Assembly: GCA_942159475.1 (NCBI GenBank)
Contig: OW804100.1
Location: 4,982,627-5,046,626, forward strand
DNA: 64,000 bases
Reading direction: 5' to 3'
DNA from: Sthenelais limicola
Lineage: Eukaryota; Annelida; Polychaeta; Phyllodocida; Sigalionidae
Shown piece by piece: positions 32,385 through 44,300 of the stretch (position 1 is its first letter; each line of letters begins with the position of its first letter). The position numbers and the translations under genes were made by a program. The notes under the pieces were generated by a model that was given only the letters and a program-made list of their open reading frames with translations, did no database searches and was not told the DNA's origin.

Positions 32385-32475
32385 TGGAGAAATGTCTAGA
32401 GAAATATATTTGTTCCGAGCCAAATAAATGAAGAGTTACTACACTACTATATTGACTCCTTTGTTCGCGCGATAT
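32385..32475 (+). repeat. Split direct repeat B2 (3' end)
   Basis: Copy of B1, separated from A2 by a T-rich 26-bp spacer. Marks the element's right boundary. Confidence 0.92.
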
Positions 32476-33405
32476 AGTCATTATAAATGCAAGTTGAGCG
32501 AGTGGTGTAATTAATGTAACAAGGAATGTCTGCGACAGGCCATGTTTTCAGGCAATGCTCTTCAGCCGGAAGTCGGTCAGGGAGCCACCCACTACCGCCT
32601 GAGGGCACCACGAGCTCATACCTGGAGGAGACATACCATACAACCAGCGACCTTTCCTAAATGAAGAACTTAGCCACTCTCAATCTGTTTAGCAAAGTCA
32701 ACTGGTTCGGGAACAAAAAGTTAATCTAGACGTCTTAAATTACGAAGTAGGCAAATCATGCCCATGTTCTGTGTCGTTATAACCATAGCATAGATACAAA
32801 CCGCCACTTCTTACTACTTCTTTTATTGGTCGCTTCCGACATTACAAAACCTGCGGAATCAATGTCTCAATTGTTTACATGGGTCAGCAAGATATCAAGA
32901 CGCATTATGCAGGAATCTTTTATAAAAAGGTGAATTAAGTCAATCTTAACAGTTTTCTGTCATAGATACAAGTACAGAGTACTCTCACTTCATATGATTA
33001 ATTTCTATTGGAAGAAATGTAGTCTACATTTCTTCCAATAAAAATTAAATATATACAGTAAATGAGCGGAATTTCTGCGAATCCCCCTGCAGCAAAATAT
33101 ACATGAGAATAGAAGAAATTAATACTGATTGATTATTGTGGTGATTATTGTGGTGAAAAAATACATTTATTTTCTGTGGTTGCTTGTTTGTTGTTAACTA
33201 TTGGACCATACACACTCTGGCCTGATTCATCCACTATTATATTCTTTCCTAGGTTCACTCAGTTAAGAATTCCTTGAAAGCGACTCTCTGTCATTGTTTT
33301 ACTTTAATAAGACATTGACAACAAGCAGAACAGCCACCACAGTTTTTACCGTGATGTCGCCTCTTATAGTTTTCCCAATATGACTTGGAGGGCCAGGATC
33401 CAACA
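32476..33405. other. non-coding DNA with one perfect palindrome
   Basis: ATTGGAAGAAATGTAG at 33007-33022 and its exact complement at 33024-33039 form a 33-base palindrome. No gene recognised. Confidence 0.5.
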
Positions 33406-33605
33406 CAGTCAAGGCCCAAAGTTGAGAGAGTCCCTTCAAACAGAGGGAAAACCTCTCGCCTTAAACCGCAAAGTGCCATTATAATTCCATTAAGACCGCA
33501 AAATGTCATTATATTCCCATTAAAACGCCGATCGAGTTCTAAGCCAGGAAACCGATTAGCAAAGTAGGCTGACATACCATTCTTATCTGATCTAAGGGTT
33601 TGGTT
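33406..33605 (+). repeat. REP-B copy, right end lost
   Basis: Starts CAGTCAAGGCCCAAAG; similarity stops at GGGTTTGG. Confidence 0.8.
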
Positions 33606-34382
33606 ATATTCATATCAGTTTCCCTTTTTGATAAGTGTCTTTTGTGAAAACACTTTTTAAGCTTTTTTCGTTTGTTTGGTTGCCTTATCAGAATACGGTC
33701 AATTTACTCGACGGATTTTTTCTATTTTCTTTTTATCAAATAGGCTAAAAAGAAATAGTGACATTCATGAGATGACTAATCTTATGAGCGCTTTCAGCTG
33801 AGTATCCTAATAATTTGTCACTGCTATACTTTTTTCTAGTCCAAAAGGAATACTAGCCTATCGGCTGATAGACTTAGTACAACGATGTATGGAGGATCGT
33901 TGCTTAGTAGTCAACTGAATCTTACCGTAGGATAATTGTTACCAGATTGTCACACACCGGCACAAAAACATTGATTTATTGCCTTGATAAAAGGTGGCAT
34001 GGAGTGTGTTGGACTTCAGTTCGCAACATTTATCATGTGGAGAAGTATGTCTGTAAGAAAACTAAACTAAAGATACGTGATTGTCCTGCAGATGGATTTC
34101 TGTTACTAGGAATCCTGACTTCTTTTAATAAATTCTTATAAATGAACGTACATTTTGTCAGATCCCTCGCTACAATATACATGCTTCTACATGAATAAAG
34201 TTAACGGTAATAAAGTTAACGGTAATAAAGTTAACGGTAATGAAGCTAATTCTTGCTAAAATTTAATCACTGTTACCCAAAGCTGGGCGCATTGGAATAA
34301 CCCAGTTTACTGGAAGATGTCTTCCCCAGTTGAAATAAAATCGTTAAAAAAAATAAAAAAATAAAAATGTGAAAAAAAAATG
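33606..34382. other. non-coding DNA with a 15-bp tandem repeat
   Basis: AATAAAGTTAACGGT repeated three times at about 34194-34240. No gene recognised. Confidence 0.45.
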
Positions 34383-34583
34383 AAATATACAATTGGTCGT
34401 CACCAATCCCCTCAAATAACCCATATCTAAGACGAAAATCAGGTTCAAAATACAGTTCAACATAACCAGACAGACTACAGAATAGACTCAGATATACCGT
34501 ACTCAGTATTTTTTCACTCTAATGTAGCAGAATTTGAAAGATGTGTAGAACTGCAGATTGTACATTCTCTGAAAATCTGACCC
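34383..34583 (+). repeat. REP-A copy, subtype B
   Basis: Left end blurred by an A-rich tract; right end GAAAATCTGACCC intact. Confidence 0.82.
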
Positions 34584-34697
34584 AACTACGGTGGCCTCAT
34601 GAGATAATGACAATCCCCGATAATACACAAAACTTTCAATCCATTAAACCTTCGGTGGTGGAAAGGACATTTTAATAACCCTGAAAATATAAACCGG
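34584..34697 (+). repeat. Dispersed segment adjoining REP-A
   Basis: Partner of 22918-23033 in opposite orientation. It is followed by a further REP-A end scrap (TAGATTGTGCATTTTCCG) at about 34706-34730. Confidence 0.75.
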
Positions 34698-34737
34698 CAA
34701 AACTGTAGATTGTGCATTTTCCGAAAATCTACCACAT

Positions 34738-34965
34738 GGGTCAGATTTTCAGAAAATGTACAATTGGCAGCTCTATGGAACTTCTCCTAAATTAGGCTGA
34801 AAAATGAAGAATACCTGGTATATCTGAGTATATTTGGTGTCGCGTTGATTTAAAGTATCAGTTCTGTTATGTTAAACTGCATTTTGAAGCTCATTTTTGT
34901 CTTAAATGTGGGCTATTTGAGAGGATTGGTGACGGCGAATTGTACATTTTCTCAAAATCTGACCC
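34738..34965 (-). repeat. REP-A copy, subtype C
   Basis: Both ends intact (GGGTCAGATTTTCAG and AAAATCTGACCC). Confidence 0.87.
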
Positions 34966-35332
34966 ATATATAAGATCCTTCATTATAGGGTTACATTTCG
35001 ACGCCATTAGTTGCGAATACATGTGCAAACCTTCATGCCAGAGTTAAACATACACGATCCATCTTAGTCATGATTGGCATCTAGACTCATTTTATTTATT
35101 GTTGGATTGCGACAAATACCAGGAGTTGGATTTCCTTTGTTCTTTTTGTCCCCAGAGACATATTTGGTATCACTTGGGCTGTTGAAGGCAGGAAGAATCA
35201 GACAATTTGTATTAACATGATTTTTCATTATCTTGTTCAAGGTTTTATCATCAAAAGGATCTCTTGTATAAGCTTCTTCATAATATTACTTTGGCAATGG
35301 ATCCAATGTTCTTGCAATAAATATACAATTAT

Positions 35333-35540
35333 GGGTCAGATTTGGGGAAAATGTACAATTCTCCTTAATTAGGCTGAAAAATGAAGAATACCAGCTATAT
35401 CTGAGTATATTTGGTGTTGTGTTGATTTATAGTATCAGTTATGTTATGTTAAATTGCATTTGAAGCTCATTTTTTCTTAAATGTGGGTTATTTGAGAGGA
35501 TTGGTGAAGGCGAATTGTACATTTTCTGAAAATCTGACCC
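35333..35540 (-). repeat. REP-A copy, subtype C, internally deleted
   Basis: Lacks the GGCAGCTCTACACATTTAG segment. TTAT lies on both sides (35329-35332, 35541-35544). Confidence 0.83.
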
Positions 35541-35584
35541 TTATATTCTATATGTTGCATTCTCAGTGTATACACAGTACTATA

Positions 35585-35921
35585 GCAAGAACAGCATAGT
35601 ATCACTTATGAGGGGCCTGTATTCTCCGAGTATGGCAAAAAACTACGAGGCCGTAGGCCTAGTTGTTTTTCGGCCATACGAGGAGAATACAGGCCGCCGA
35701 AGACGCGATACTGTGCTATTCTTGCTTTTATTCCATGATTCTTAACTTATTACAACTTAATTTGATTTATTTCATCAAATTGTGCTGTCCGCATGGCTCA
35801 CCGATAGTCTTGAACGGTTGTGACGTCACTGTACAATATAGGGAGTTTATATTGTACACCTTGTGAGCGGCAAGTATATCGATTGTATTGTACGCTCACG
35901 GCCAAATCATGGAATAAAGCA
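35585..35921. repeat. Compound foldback region
   Basis: AGCAAGAACAGCATAGTATC at 35585 pairs with its near-complement at about 35707-35727, with GCCTGTATTCTCC arms nested inside. A second pair, TTTATTCCATGATT near 35728 and AATCATGGAATAAA near 35904, follows directly. Confidence 0.75.
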
Positions 35922-36031
35922 TATTGGGTTGTAACAGGCTATACATATATATATACATAATACACTTCTATGCCTCTCAGTTTCACTGTTTTCACGTCTT
36001 ATGAAGTAATCCTGGTCTGGCCTGGAGTGGA

Positions 36032-36092
36032 GTCCTGTAGGATCCTGTAGGGTCCTGTAGGGTCCTGTAGGGTCCTGTAGGGTCCTGTAGGG
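36032..36092. repeat. 10-bp CCTGTAGGGT tandem repeat
   Basis: Six units with one early variant. Confidence 0.9.
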
Positions 36093-36275
36093 TATTTGGC
36101 ACTATTTCCTGGATCTAGCATGTGTCGGTTCAAACTTAAAGAAGAGACCAATATGCATCATTCTGTTTTGTTAAGTAATTACCATCTTCTATTGTCTATG
36201 GACTCCTGTATATTAGAGTGACAATACTTCATTTCATCACTAGTTTATGGCTGTTTTTCAGTAAGTAAACTTGTA

Positions 36276-36476
36276 GGGTCAAGTCATCAGAATGTACAAT
36301 TGACCTTCACCAATCCACTCCAATAACCCTGATTTAAGACGGAAATCAGGTTCAAAATACAGTTCAACATAATTTATTGAATGAATACAATACTGAATAG
36401 ACTCAGATATACTCAGTAATGATCATTTTTCACTCTAGTAGTAATGTAGATTGTGCATTTTCTGAAGATTTGACCC
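36276..36476 (+). repeat. REP-A copy, subtype B, internally deleted
   Basis: Flanked by TGTA at 36272-36275 and 36477-36480. Confidence 0.82.
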
Positions 36477-36604
36477 TGTAGTTTCGGTTGCGTAGAAAAG
36501 ACATTTGGGATTTAAATTCCCGGCGGTTATGGCATGTTGGTGTAATTATAGTTGGCAAGGATACTAATAACCAGGGGGCGCTACAGGTTCATGTACTATC
36601 ATCT

Positions 36605-36704
36605 ATAGGGGAGTTGCGTGTGCCTATCTAGTGTCTGAAATCTGATATTATTTGAGAGAATTGGTGAAGGTGAATTGTACAGTTTCTGGCGACTTCACCC
36701 ATTA
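36605..36704. repeat. REP-D end joined to a REP-A end
   Basis: ATAGGGGAGTTGCGTGTGCC (REP-D terminus) is followed within about 30 bp by REP-A sequence from TTATTTGAGAGAATTGG to CGACTTCACCC. Both parents are broken at this junction. Confidence 0.65.
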
Positions 36705-36778
36705 ACGCAAGTTCTAAAACTGAGCAAATATACCTTGCACTTGAACATTTATTATCATTGACCAATAAAGTTACTCTT

Positions 36779-37143
36779 AATAGGAGAGGTGCATGTCTCA
36801 CTGCACATGTCTGTTACAGTGCATTCTGGGATGGATTCTGATGAAATCTGACATACAAATATTTTGCAACGTTTTATCGAAAATTTCAAAAATGTTTTCA
36901 CCAATATCTGAGCTTGTATTAATGATCTATGAAAACCAAATGCATGATGGGAACGATGGAGTCTTGTGTTAATGTTATGGAAACAATGTCATGTATAACA
37001 CATGGATATTGACTATTTATAAATCATGGATAAATACTCCATGCTGAACATAACTTGTTTTCTATAGATGCTATTCTGTACTCATAGTCCAATAATTCCA
37101 TGCGAATCAAGATTCAAAATGGGGGCTATGCAAATCCCCTATT
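36779..37143 (+). repeat. REP-D copy, about 365 bp
   Basis: Ends AATAGGAGAGGTGCATG and CATGCAAATCCCCTATT-like. The middle matches 11016-11372 throughout (ATGATCTATGAAAACCAAAT shared). Confidence 0.83.
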
Positions 37144-38235
37144 GTGTTCTTCCTTCAGATGTCAAATAATGAATAATCTCTCTATTTATAGTGAGCGTAT
37201 ATTTACCTCCATAACTCTACACAGAATATAGATCATATGTTCCTTGCGTGATGCAAACAAAGGTTACAATTGTGATGTGTTTCAGGAAAATGAGTCAGAG
37301 GTCGCAAAGAAAAGGTTTTGAGATATCATCGTATTCGAAAAGATGAGATCAAGCCGATTCCAATGATAGTAAACAGTAGGACATGTAATAACTATATCTG
37401 TATTTTAAGTTTGATATTATTATTTTTGAAGAAAAGATTTGCAATATTTCTGAGTGGACAATTACTAGTAAAGTAGCTAAATATACTCTATAAGATGACC
37501 TTTAATAAATAAAACTACATGGATATACTTAATTACACTGTCTTGAAATTTGGTAAATGTATTCATGCTTCAAGCAACGTTAAGCAGCCCCAAAATGTAA
37601 ACATACCCACAAAGACATCCTGTAAATAAATCACTTTGAAAAATATCAATTTTGCTACTTCTGACTCATTTTCCTGAACACATCACAGTTTTTTAACAAT
37701 TGTTTTTTGTTTGTTTGTTTTTTTGACAAGTTTTATTCATCATATCCGGCCTTGTTGGCGCATACAATACTAAAACATGGTGTGAATTCAGTTTTTCATT
37801 AACTCTTTTTTTAGTTTTTTGGGGGGATTTTCTTATTTTCAACCAATTTAGCTAAACAATTTTTAACAATGTTTAAACAATTGTTACAAAAGTTAGGATA
37901 TTGTAGCTGTAGGAGTGAGAAGCGGAACTGTGACCTACGTAGAGCCTCAGAAAGGAGACAATTGGCAATGTCAAGGTCACGGTGAACCCTGGGGGTATGT
38001 CAGGTCCATAGAGATCCACTGTAGCTATGAGCCATATACCGGCAGCCATATTGTCAATCATATTCCTCCTATTCTGACACGCATTGTGTCTTGTTTCCTG
38101 TGGTTGAAACAAATGTCATTTACAAATCTATATTTTGTATGGAAATACAAATTATAGTACCAATTAATTGTCCACGTAATTTAAATTGATGCCCGAAATA
38201 TCACCAATATACCCCTATGCTTATTGTATTATATC
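37144..38235. other. non-coding DNA with one retroposed poly(A) end
   Basis: On the minus strand AATAAA (complement at 37732-37737) is followed by an A-rich tail (37702-37724), as at the 3' end of a retroposed transcript. ORFs of about 80 codons at 37873-38157 are not recognised. Confidence 0.45.
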
Positions 38236-38468
38236 GGTCAGATTTTCGGAAAATTATAATTCGCCTTCCCCAATCCGCTCAAATAACCCTGATTTAAAAC
38301 GAAAATCTGGTTCAAAATACAGTTCAACATAACCAGACAGATTTATTGAATGAATACAATACAGAATACACTCAGATATACTCAGTAATTATCATTTTTC
38401 ACTCCAATTTAGTAGACTTTGAAAGATGTGTAAAACAGTAGATTGTACTTTTTCTGCAAATCTGACCC
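38236..38468 (+). repeat. REP-A copy, subtype B
   Basis: Ends GGTCAGATTTTCGG and CAAATCTGACCC. Confidence 0.84.
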
Positions 38469-38857
38469 ATTACGTTGTTTAGTGCTGCTCCATGGCTTCT
38501 TAATTCTTAACCCTTTTCGTTCACGTCATTAGTTCAAGTGCAATAAAATCCAAAGATATTTACCAGAAAGCCTTGCCATTGATTGAAGCAATCGTTAGGT
38601 AAACAGATAAACTCGTTTATGTGTTTGTTTTAGAGGTTTAATATAACGTTATACCAACCGTCGTCATGCTGAACTGATCAAAGAGAGTGACCTAACTGTG
38701 TTACCTCAGCATGACGAGCTTAGCTACGTCGCTCTACGTTCAACATGTCACGCCCTAATCTCTGAGATCCCCCGCCCTCCACACGCCCCACCCTCCACAC
38801 GCCCCCCCCCCCTCCCTCCCCCCATCCAGTTGCTCCAAATTTACTCCTTAACATGCT
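38469..38857. other. nothing recognised
   Basis: Contains a C-rich CACGCCCC run at about 38770-38823 only. Confidence 0.4.
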
Positions 38858-39059
38858 CAGTCTAGGCCCAAACTTGAGAGAGTCCCTTCGAACGAAGGGA
38901 AAGCCTCGCAAAGTGCCATTATAATTCCATTAAGGCCGCAAAATGTCTTTATATTCCCATTAAAACGCCGAGTCCTAGGCCAGGAAACCGATTAGCGAAG
39001 TAGGCGTCTAATCACTGACATACCATTGTTATCTGATCCGAGGGTTTGGACCTGGAGTG
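38858..39059 (+). repeat. REP-B copy
   Basis: Both ends present (CAGTCTAGGCCCAAAC and GGACCTGGAGTG). TCAAACC segment deleted. Confidence 0.85.
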
Positions 39060-39469
39060 TGTAGTTCTTTAGTTATCAATGAATAATTAGACCATAGATG
39101 AAATATATTTTAATGATTTGTATATATACGCAGAATATTGTCCCTCATTGAAGTAACAGCAGAAAACGAGTGAAAACTGATGGAATGATTGTCTCTTAAA
39201 TGGTTATAGATATTTGTAGCTCCTTTTATCCCCTCGTAGGTTATAACTGCCTCGATATGACCCTTTGCTGGTCGGTGCCGTGAGGTTTCCTTCTCTCAGT
39301 TTAAAGCTTTCTTTTTATTCCTGACCACACTTTATAATGACCGGAAAACGCTTCCATCCTTTTTAGGAGGAGGTAATAGCTGGAGGTGGTAGACGCTGCC
39401 ATGTTGAGGTTTGTTACCTGCGGCTATATGTGTCCATTCCACCTCACACTCAGGAAAGGTTAGGTTCAT
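39060..39469. other. nothing recognised
   Basis: AT-rich, no ORF or repeat identified. Confidence 0.4.
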
Positions 39470-39675
39470 GGGTCAGATTTTCAGAAAATGTACAATTCGC
39501 CTTCACCAATCCTCTCAAATAACCCACATTTAAGACACAAATGAACTTCAAAATGCAGTTTAACATAACAGAACTGATACTTTAAATCAATGCGATACCG
39601 AATATACTCAGATATAGTAGTCATAATGTTTCAGCCTTATTCATTTTCTAAATGTGTAGAGCTGCTAATAACTGC
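39470..39675 (+). repeat. REP-A copy, subtype C, right end lost
   Basis: Starts GGGTCAGATTTTCAG; similarity ends after TGTGTAGAGCTGC. Confidence 0.82.
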
Positions 39676-39763
39676 TAAACGTACTGACAGGGAATGAAGG
39701 GGGGAAGAGAAACATTTAGAAAGCACTATATATAGCTCTACCGGTTTTCAAAGTCTATGGACA

Positions 39764-39792
39764 TTTTTTTATATTTTTTTTAAAGTTTTTAT
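39764..39792 (-). repeat. Retroposed poly(A) end
   Basis: Minus strand reads AATAAA, about 6 bases, then an A-rich tail. Confidence 0.5.
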
Positions 39793-40005
39793 TCCCGAGA
39801 ATTTCACAATTGTGATACGAGACATAAATATTAACAAATCATATCAATTCGGAAAAACTGTTCATAACTTCTTTACGGTTCTAACTATCCTCCATTAGAT
39901 TAACATAATAATTTAGAAACTATTACCCACAGATACATATATATAGCGATGCCAACTCTAAGTTAGCTTATACAATAGTAATTCGCCTCAGAATAAAAAC
40001 AAATA

Positions 40006-40337
40006 AAGCTAGAAACCCATGTGTCCGTAGTGCGTGACGCGTGATGCGTAGTGCGTAATGCGTGAAAATCAAAAGTAAAGAAATTAACAGGACTGAACCC
40101 ATGTATGCGTACTGCGTGATGCGTAGTGCGCACTGCGTATTCCGATCACTCCAGGAGGCGATTGAATACGCATTACGCTGCGTGAACATATAGAAATGTA
40201 CTTGGTGACGTCATCACAGTGACTTGTACGCAGCGTTATACGATTTTTCACTGACACATGGAAACAGATTATACGCATCACGCAGTACGCACCACGCAAT
40301 GCGCACCACGCACTACGGGCACATGGGTTTCTAGCTT
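40006..40337. repeat. 332-bp foldback element built of TGCGT repeats
   Basis: AAGCTAGAAACCCATGTG at 40006-40023 is the exact complement of 40320-40337. Inside each end lie several TGCGTAGTGCGTGA-like units in opposite orientation, so arms of about 60 bp can pair. The flanks read TAA on both sides if the outer AA/TT is counted as target. That would fit a 3-bp TWA duplication as in PIF/Harbinger-type elements, but this is only suggestive. Confidence 0.78.
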
Positions 40338-40376
40338 AAAATGTGTCCATTCAACTAGCTACACACCAGTACATAT

Positions 40377-40608
40377 GATTTTCAGAAAATGTACAATTCA
40401 CCTTCACCAATTCTCTCAAATAACCCAAATTTTAGACGAAAATCCGGTTAAAAATACTGTTCAACATAACCAAACCGACTGCTTGAATCAAGGCGATACC
40501 AAATATAATCAGATATACATAGTGTTATCAATGATTTTTCAGTCTAATTTAGCAGAATTTACAAAATAGGTTGATCTGCCAATTGTACATTTTCTGAAAA
40601 TCTGACCC
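40377..40608 (+). repeat. REP-A copy, intermediate between subtypes
   Basis: Left end starts at GATTTTCAGAAAATG; right end CTGACCC complete. The middle mixes A and C markers. Confidence 0.82.
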
Positions 40609-41034
40609 ATGTATATTACAGCATATAATCGGTTCCATTCATTATACATACTTCTCGAGAAAGAGAATTTTACTCCTTCTATAAATAGAATATATTTCTG
40701 TTTAAATGTTTATAAATAAATTAATAGTTGTGCTATATATACCCTTGCTAGTTGAGATGTACCAGTAGTAGGGGCATCCGCTACCAAAGCGTGGTGATAA
40801 TTTTTAAGTTTAAAGTTTTGTTCTCTTTTTGACTCTAAGGTTTTTTTTCCAAACATCTGGTATTTATTCAACTTGGCAACAAATCCAACTTCACTAGGCC
40901 GATAACACATCAATTAATTACATCGTGCCCATTTCTCTACCTCACAGATATTCATGACGACATACAAGGAATAAAATATTGTACCGCGTTGTCATTTTTA
41001 TTTCATTAATTTCATTTATTTCATTTTCATTAAG
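40609..41034. other. non-coding DNA with a retroposed end and TTTCAT repeats
   Basis: Minus strand at 40838-40925 reads GTGTTATCGGCC, GAATAAA and then A8, resembling 49666-49752. A TTTCATT-type short tandem at 40996-41034 may be the LINE tail. Confidence 0.45.
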
Positions 41035-41346
41035 CAGTGACAAGACTAGCGCTTAGCTCTTCTTCTCAACAGACGAGAAGCGATAACACTTAGTGACCAG
41101 TATAAAAATATTTGGTTTTAGTTATATGTACTCAATTTCTACATAACTTTTGTACATTTAGCTTACGACAAAGTGTGGTTCCTATTAGACATCACCTCGT
41201 ATGTATATATCTACAGGTCTACATTTGCCTGAGGTCCGCGCTATCTGACTATTTATTTGACACATGACTAGTTTTCTACCAACTGTCTTTTAACAGTGAT
41301 CAATGGATAATAGATAGAAGAAGGTGTCTACTGACTAGGTGGCGCG

Positions 41347-44300
41347 TTACAGGCTGTTATATAGTTTAACCCACACTGACCACTCTTTCTTATGCGACAT
41401 ATTTCTAAAGGAGCAGTCATACATAGTTCTCAGCTTCCATTTCAGTTCCCTTAAGAACTCAAAAAAGCATATGTTGTTTGTGTTAAATAGTTTGGTCTTG
41501 TATATGTAGAATCTGGCATATATGAGTATGTAATTCCAAGTTCTATATTTTTCTTCAACACTAGGTATGCCGAACATCATGAATATGGCATTTATGTCAT
41601 TTGATATTTCTTCGTCCAACCACGGGTTATTTCTAGCCCAGTTCTTTAGGTTGTGCCAAAACCTACACGTTTTCTCGCAGTCTATGAAAAAGTGAAAGAG
41701 GTCATCAACGGCGTCACAGAATTTACATAAATTAGCTGGAATAATGTTCATGTCTTTTAAGTGTGAGTTACAGACTATCAGCTTATTGACAATATAATAC
41801 TGGAAGGATTGTAAGCGAACGTCCCGCGTACATTTAAAGGGAATTCTGTACCACATTCTAAAATCGATGTTTGATATGTCAATATCCTTGACTAGGAATT
41901 TCTTGTACCAATCCACATTTCTGTCCTCGCTAGAGTATAAACACTTTTTGATTTCGTCATATAATACTTTCGAGGGCGACGTTAAAATATCAATTTCGCT
42001 AGCACCAATTTGACATAGTAATTCATCGTGGTAATTTAATACTTCGCCATCTGTTATTATATCAAGCCATTTGACGGGGACTTTCTTTTGAAGGCTCATT
42101 TCCTCAAGAAAATTGATTTTTATATTAAAATCACATTTGATCTCGTTCTTATTTTTGACTCTGTTATGATTGATTATATCTTCTAGCTTGTAAACTTTTC
42201 TTTTCTTCCAAAGCTGGACATTACCTATCCCCTCTTCCAATCTTATCCATCTGTTATGCCAGATCTTTTCACACAATACACTCTTTTTACTCATAGGTTG
42301 TTGTGTACTATAAAACCTATTCCAAACCTTGAAAATCTCTGTATAAAACTCTGAAAAGTCAGCATTGACACTCTGCCTGTAACTGAGGGTTTCTCTGATA
42401 TTCGTCCCGAGATATTCTCTGACGAGGGCAGGCCATTTACACGAAGACTCGTTAAGTAACCTCTGTACCCATTTAAGTTTGCTCGTAGTTATTTTTGCGC
42501 GTACATCATGGAGTTTCAGACCACCGTCTTCAATCTCCCTACATAAGTAATGATTTGCAACTCTGTGTTTGCCATTTCGCCAGATAAATTCGCTAACAAG
42601 TTTCTGTATTTCACATATTTTTGTTTCATCAATTACAATAAGACTAGCCACGTACATAAAAAGTGGGATTATAAGAACATTCGCGATAGTGATTCTACCC
42701 TTCATAGAAATGTCGCGCTTACTCCAGTGTTTGACGACTATTTTGGCCTTTTCAAAGGCAGACTCAAAATTTATGGTGTTCTGGAGTTGCTTGTTATAGG
42801 GGTAAACTAAATGTATTCCTAGTATCTTCATACAATTTGTCCATTTGATGTTTTGACAGACAGGTTGTGTTAGGACCATTTCACCTATATTGAAGCCTCT
42901 TGTTTTGCCCACATTTAGGGTTAATCCAGATATATTACTAAAATCATTTATTATCTGTATCATCCTGGCTAAAGATTTTTCATTATCAGCCATGATAGTC
43001 ATGTCGTCCGCGAATTGTACAATTTTGTTCTCTTCACCACCGAAGACGATACCGCTACATTCTGGATCCGAGCGTATTTTCGCTGCTAATCTTTCTACAA
43101 CAATGATAAATAAAAGTGATGATATGGGGTCGCCTTGCTTTACGCCCCTTTTAACCTTGAACGATTCAGATATGTGGCCATTATTTATAACACAGGCTTT
43201 GGAATTTGACAATAGGCACTTAACCCAGTTTAAAAACACATCTCCAACTTTTAAGTCACGCAAACATTGATACAAGAACTCCCAAGAGACAGAATCGTAT
43301 GCTTTTCTGAAGTCTAGCGATACAAATAATCCCTTTTTCTTATTTTTGTCCAAATATCTTGTGACGTCCTCTAGTCTTCTGACGGCACATCCAATAAACC
43401 TATTTTTAATGAACCCATACTGGTCTTCGTTAATCACTGAATCAATGCAATTTTTAAGTCTGTTACATAGAAGTTTCGAAATTATCTTATAATCGGTGTT
43501 TAGAAGAGTGATAGGCCTCCAGCTACCGATAAGATTTAAATTACAATCCTTCTTAGGAATCAGGGTAATAATGCCCCTATACATGTCTTGAGATAGTTCA
43601 TGCTGCGAGTAACATTCATTAACAACCTCAATAAAAATAGGCTCGAGAATATTCCAAAAACACTTATAGAATTCGGCCGGTAGGCCATCAGGGCCCGGGG
43701 CTTTGTTACAGGCGAAAGAATCTAAGGTTTTTTTTATCTCTTCTCTAGTAAATCCGTTACACAGTAGCTCACTGTTAAGTGAATCAAAAATAGGGCCGTC
43801 ATACACAGCTGTAAATGGGTTGTGCTCTAAATTAGGTCTGGCTTTTTCATTGTATAGATCTTCATAAAAACACTTCTTTTTCCTGAGTATATCATCAGGT
43901 TTAGTGATTATTACGCCATCAACCTCAAGCTGGGATATTACTTTCTTTTTGTAGTTTCTCTTCTCGAGATTTAGAAAATACGCTGTGGGTTTTTCTCCCT
44001 CTATTAACCATTGGGCCCGGCTTCTTGCCATAGCGCCTTGGGCCTTAACGTATTGCACCGCTCTCAGCTCATCCTGAATATTCTCAATTTCTCTCGATTC
44101 ATCTAGATTACGCACACCTTTTTGAAACAAAATTTGGAGTCTTTCTCTAAATATAACTTCATTTTTCCTCTTTTCTCTACTTAATTTTTTGGTATATCTT
44201 ATCGTCTCCATGCGGATAACGAATTTAACATAATCCCACTTCATCTTGGCACAAGAGAAGCCTTCTACCATTGAGCACTCGGTGATTTTTTCATTCAACA

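Larger units (their letters stand above)
27836..32475 (+). mobile_element. DIRS-superfamily (PAT/Ngaro-type) tyrosine-recombinase retrotransposon
   Basis: About 4.64 kb. Gene order is Gag-like, RT, RNase H, tyrosine recombinase, with no DDE integrase and no long terminal repeats. Ends follow the split direct repeat plan A1-ORFs-B1-A2-B2: A1 27836-27994, B1 32113-32203, A2 32200-32358, B2 32385-32475. A1/A2 (159 bp) and B1/B2 (91 bp) appear identical, so the copy is young. No flanking target duplication is seen, as expected for recombinase-mediated integration of a circular intermediate. No adenine methyltransferase-like domain was noticed, favouring the Ngaro side over DIRS/PAT proper. Damage seen: one frame change inside RNase H. 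Confidence 0.93.

Noticed and set aside
42890..43270. Plus-strand 126-codon ORF
   Set aside because: Antisense to the conserved RT domain of LINE ORF2.
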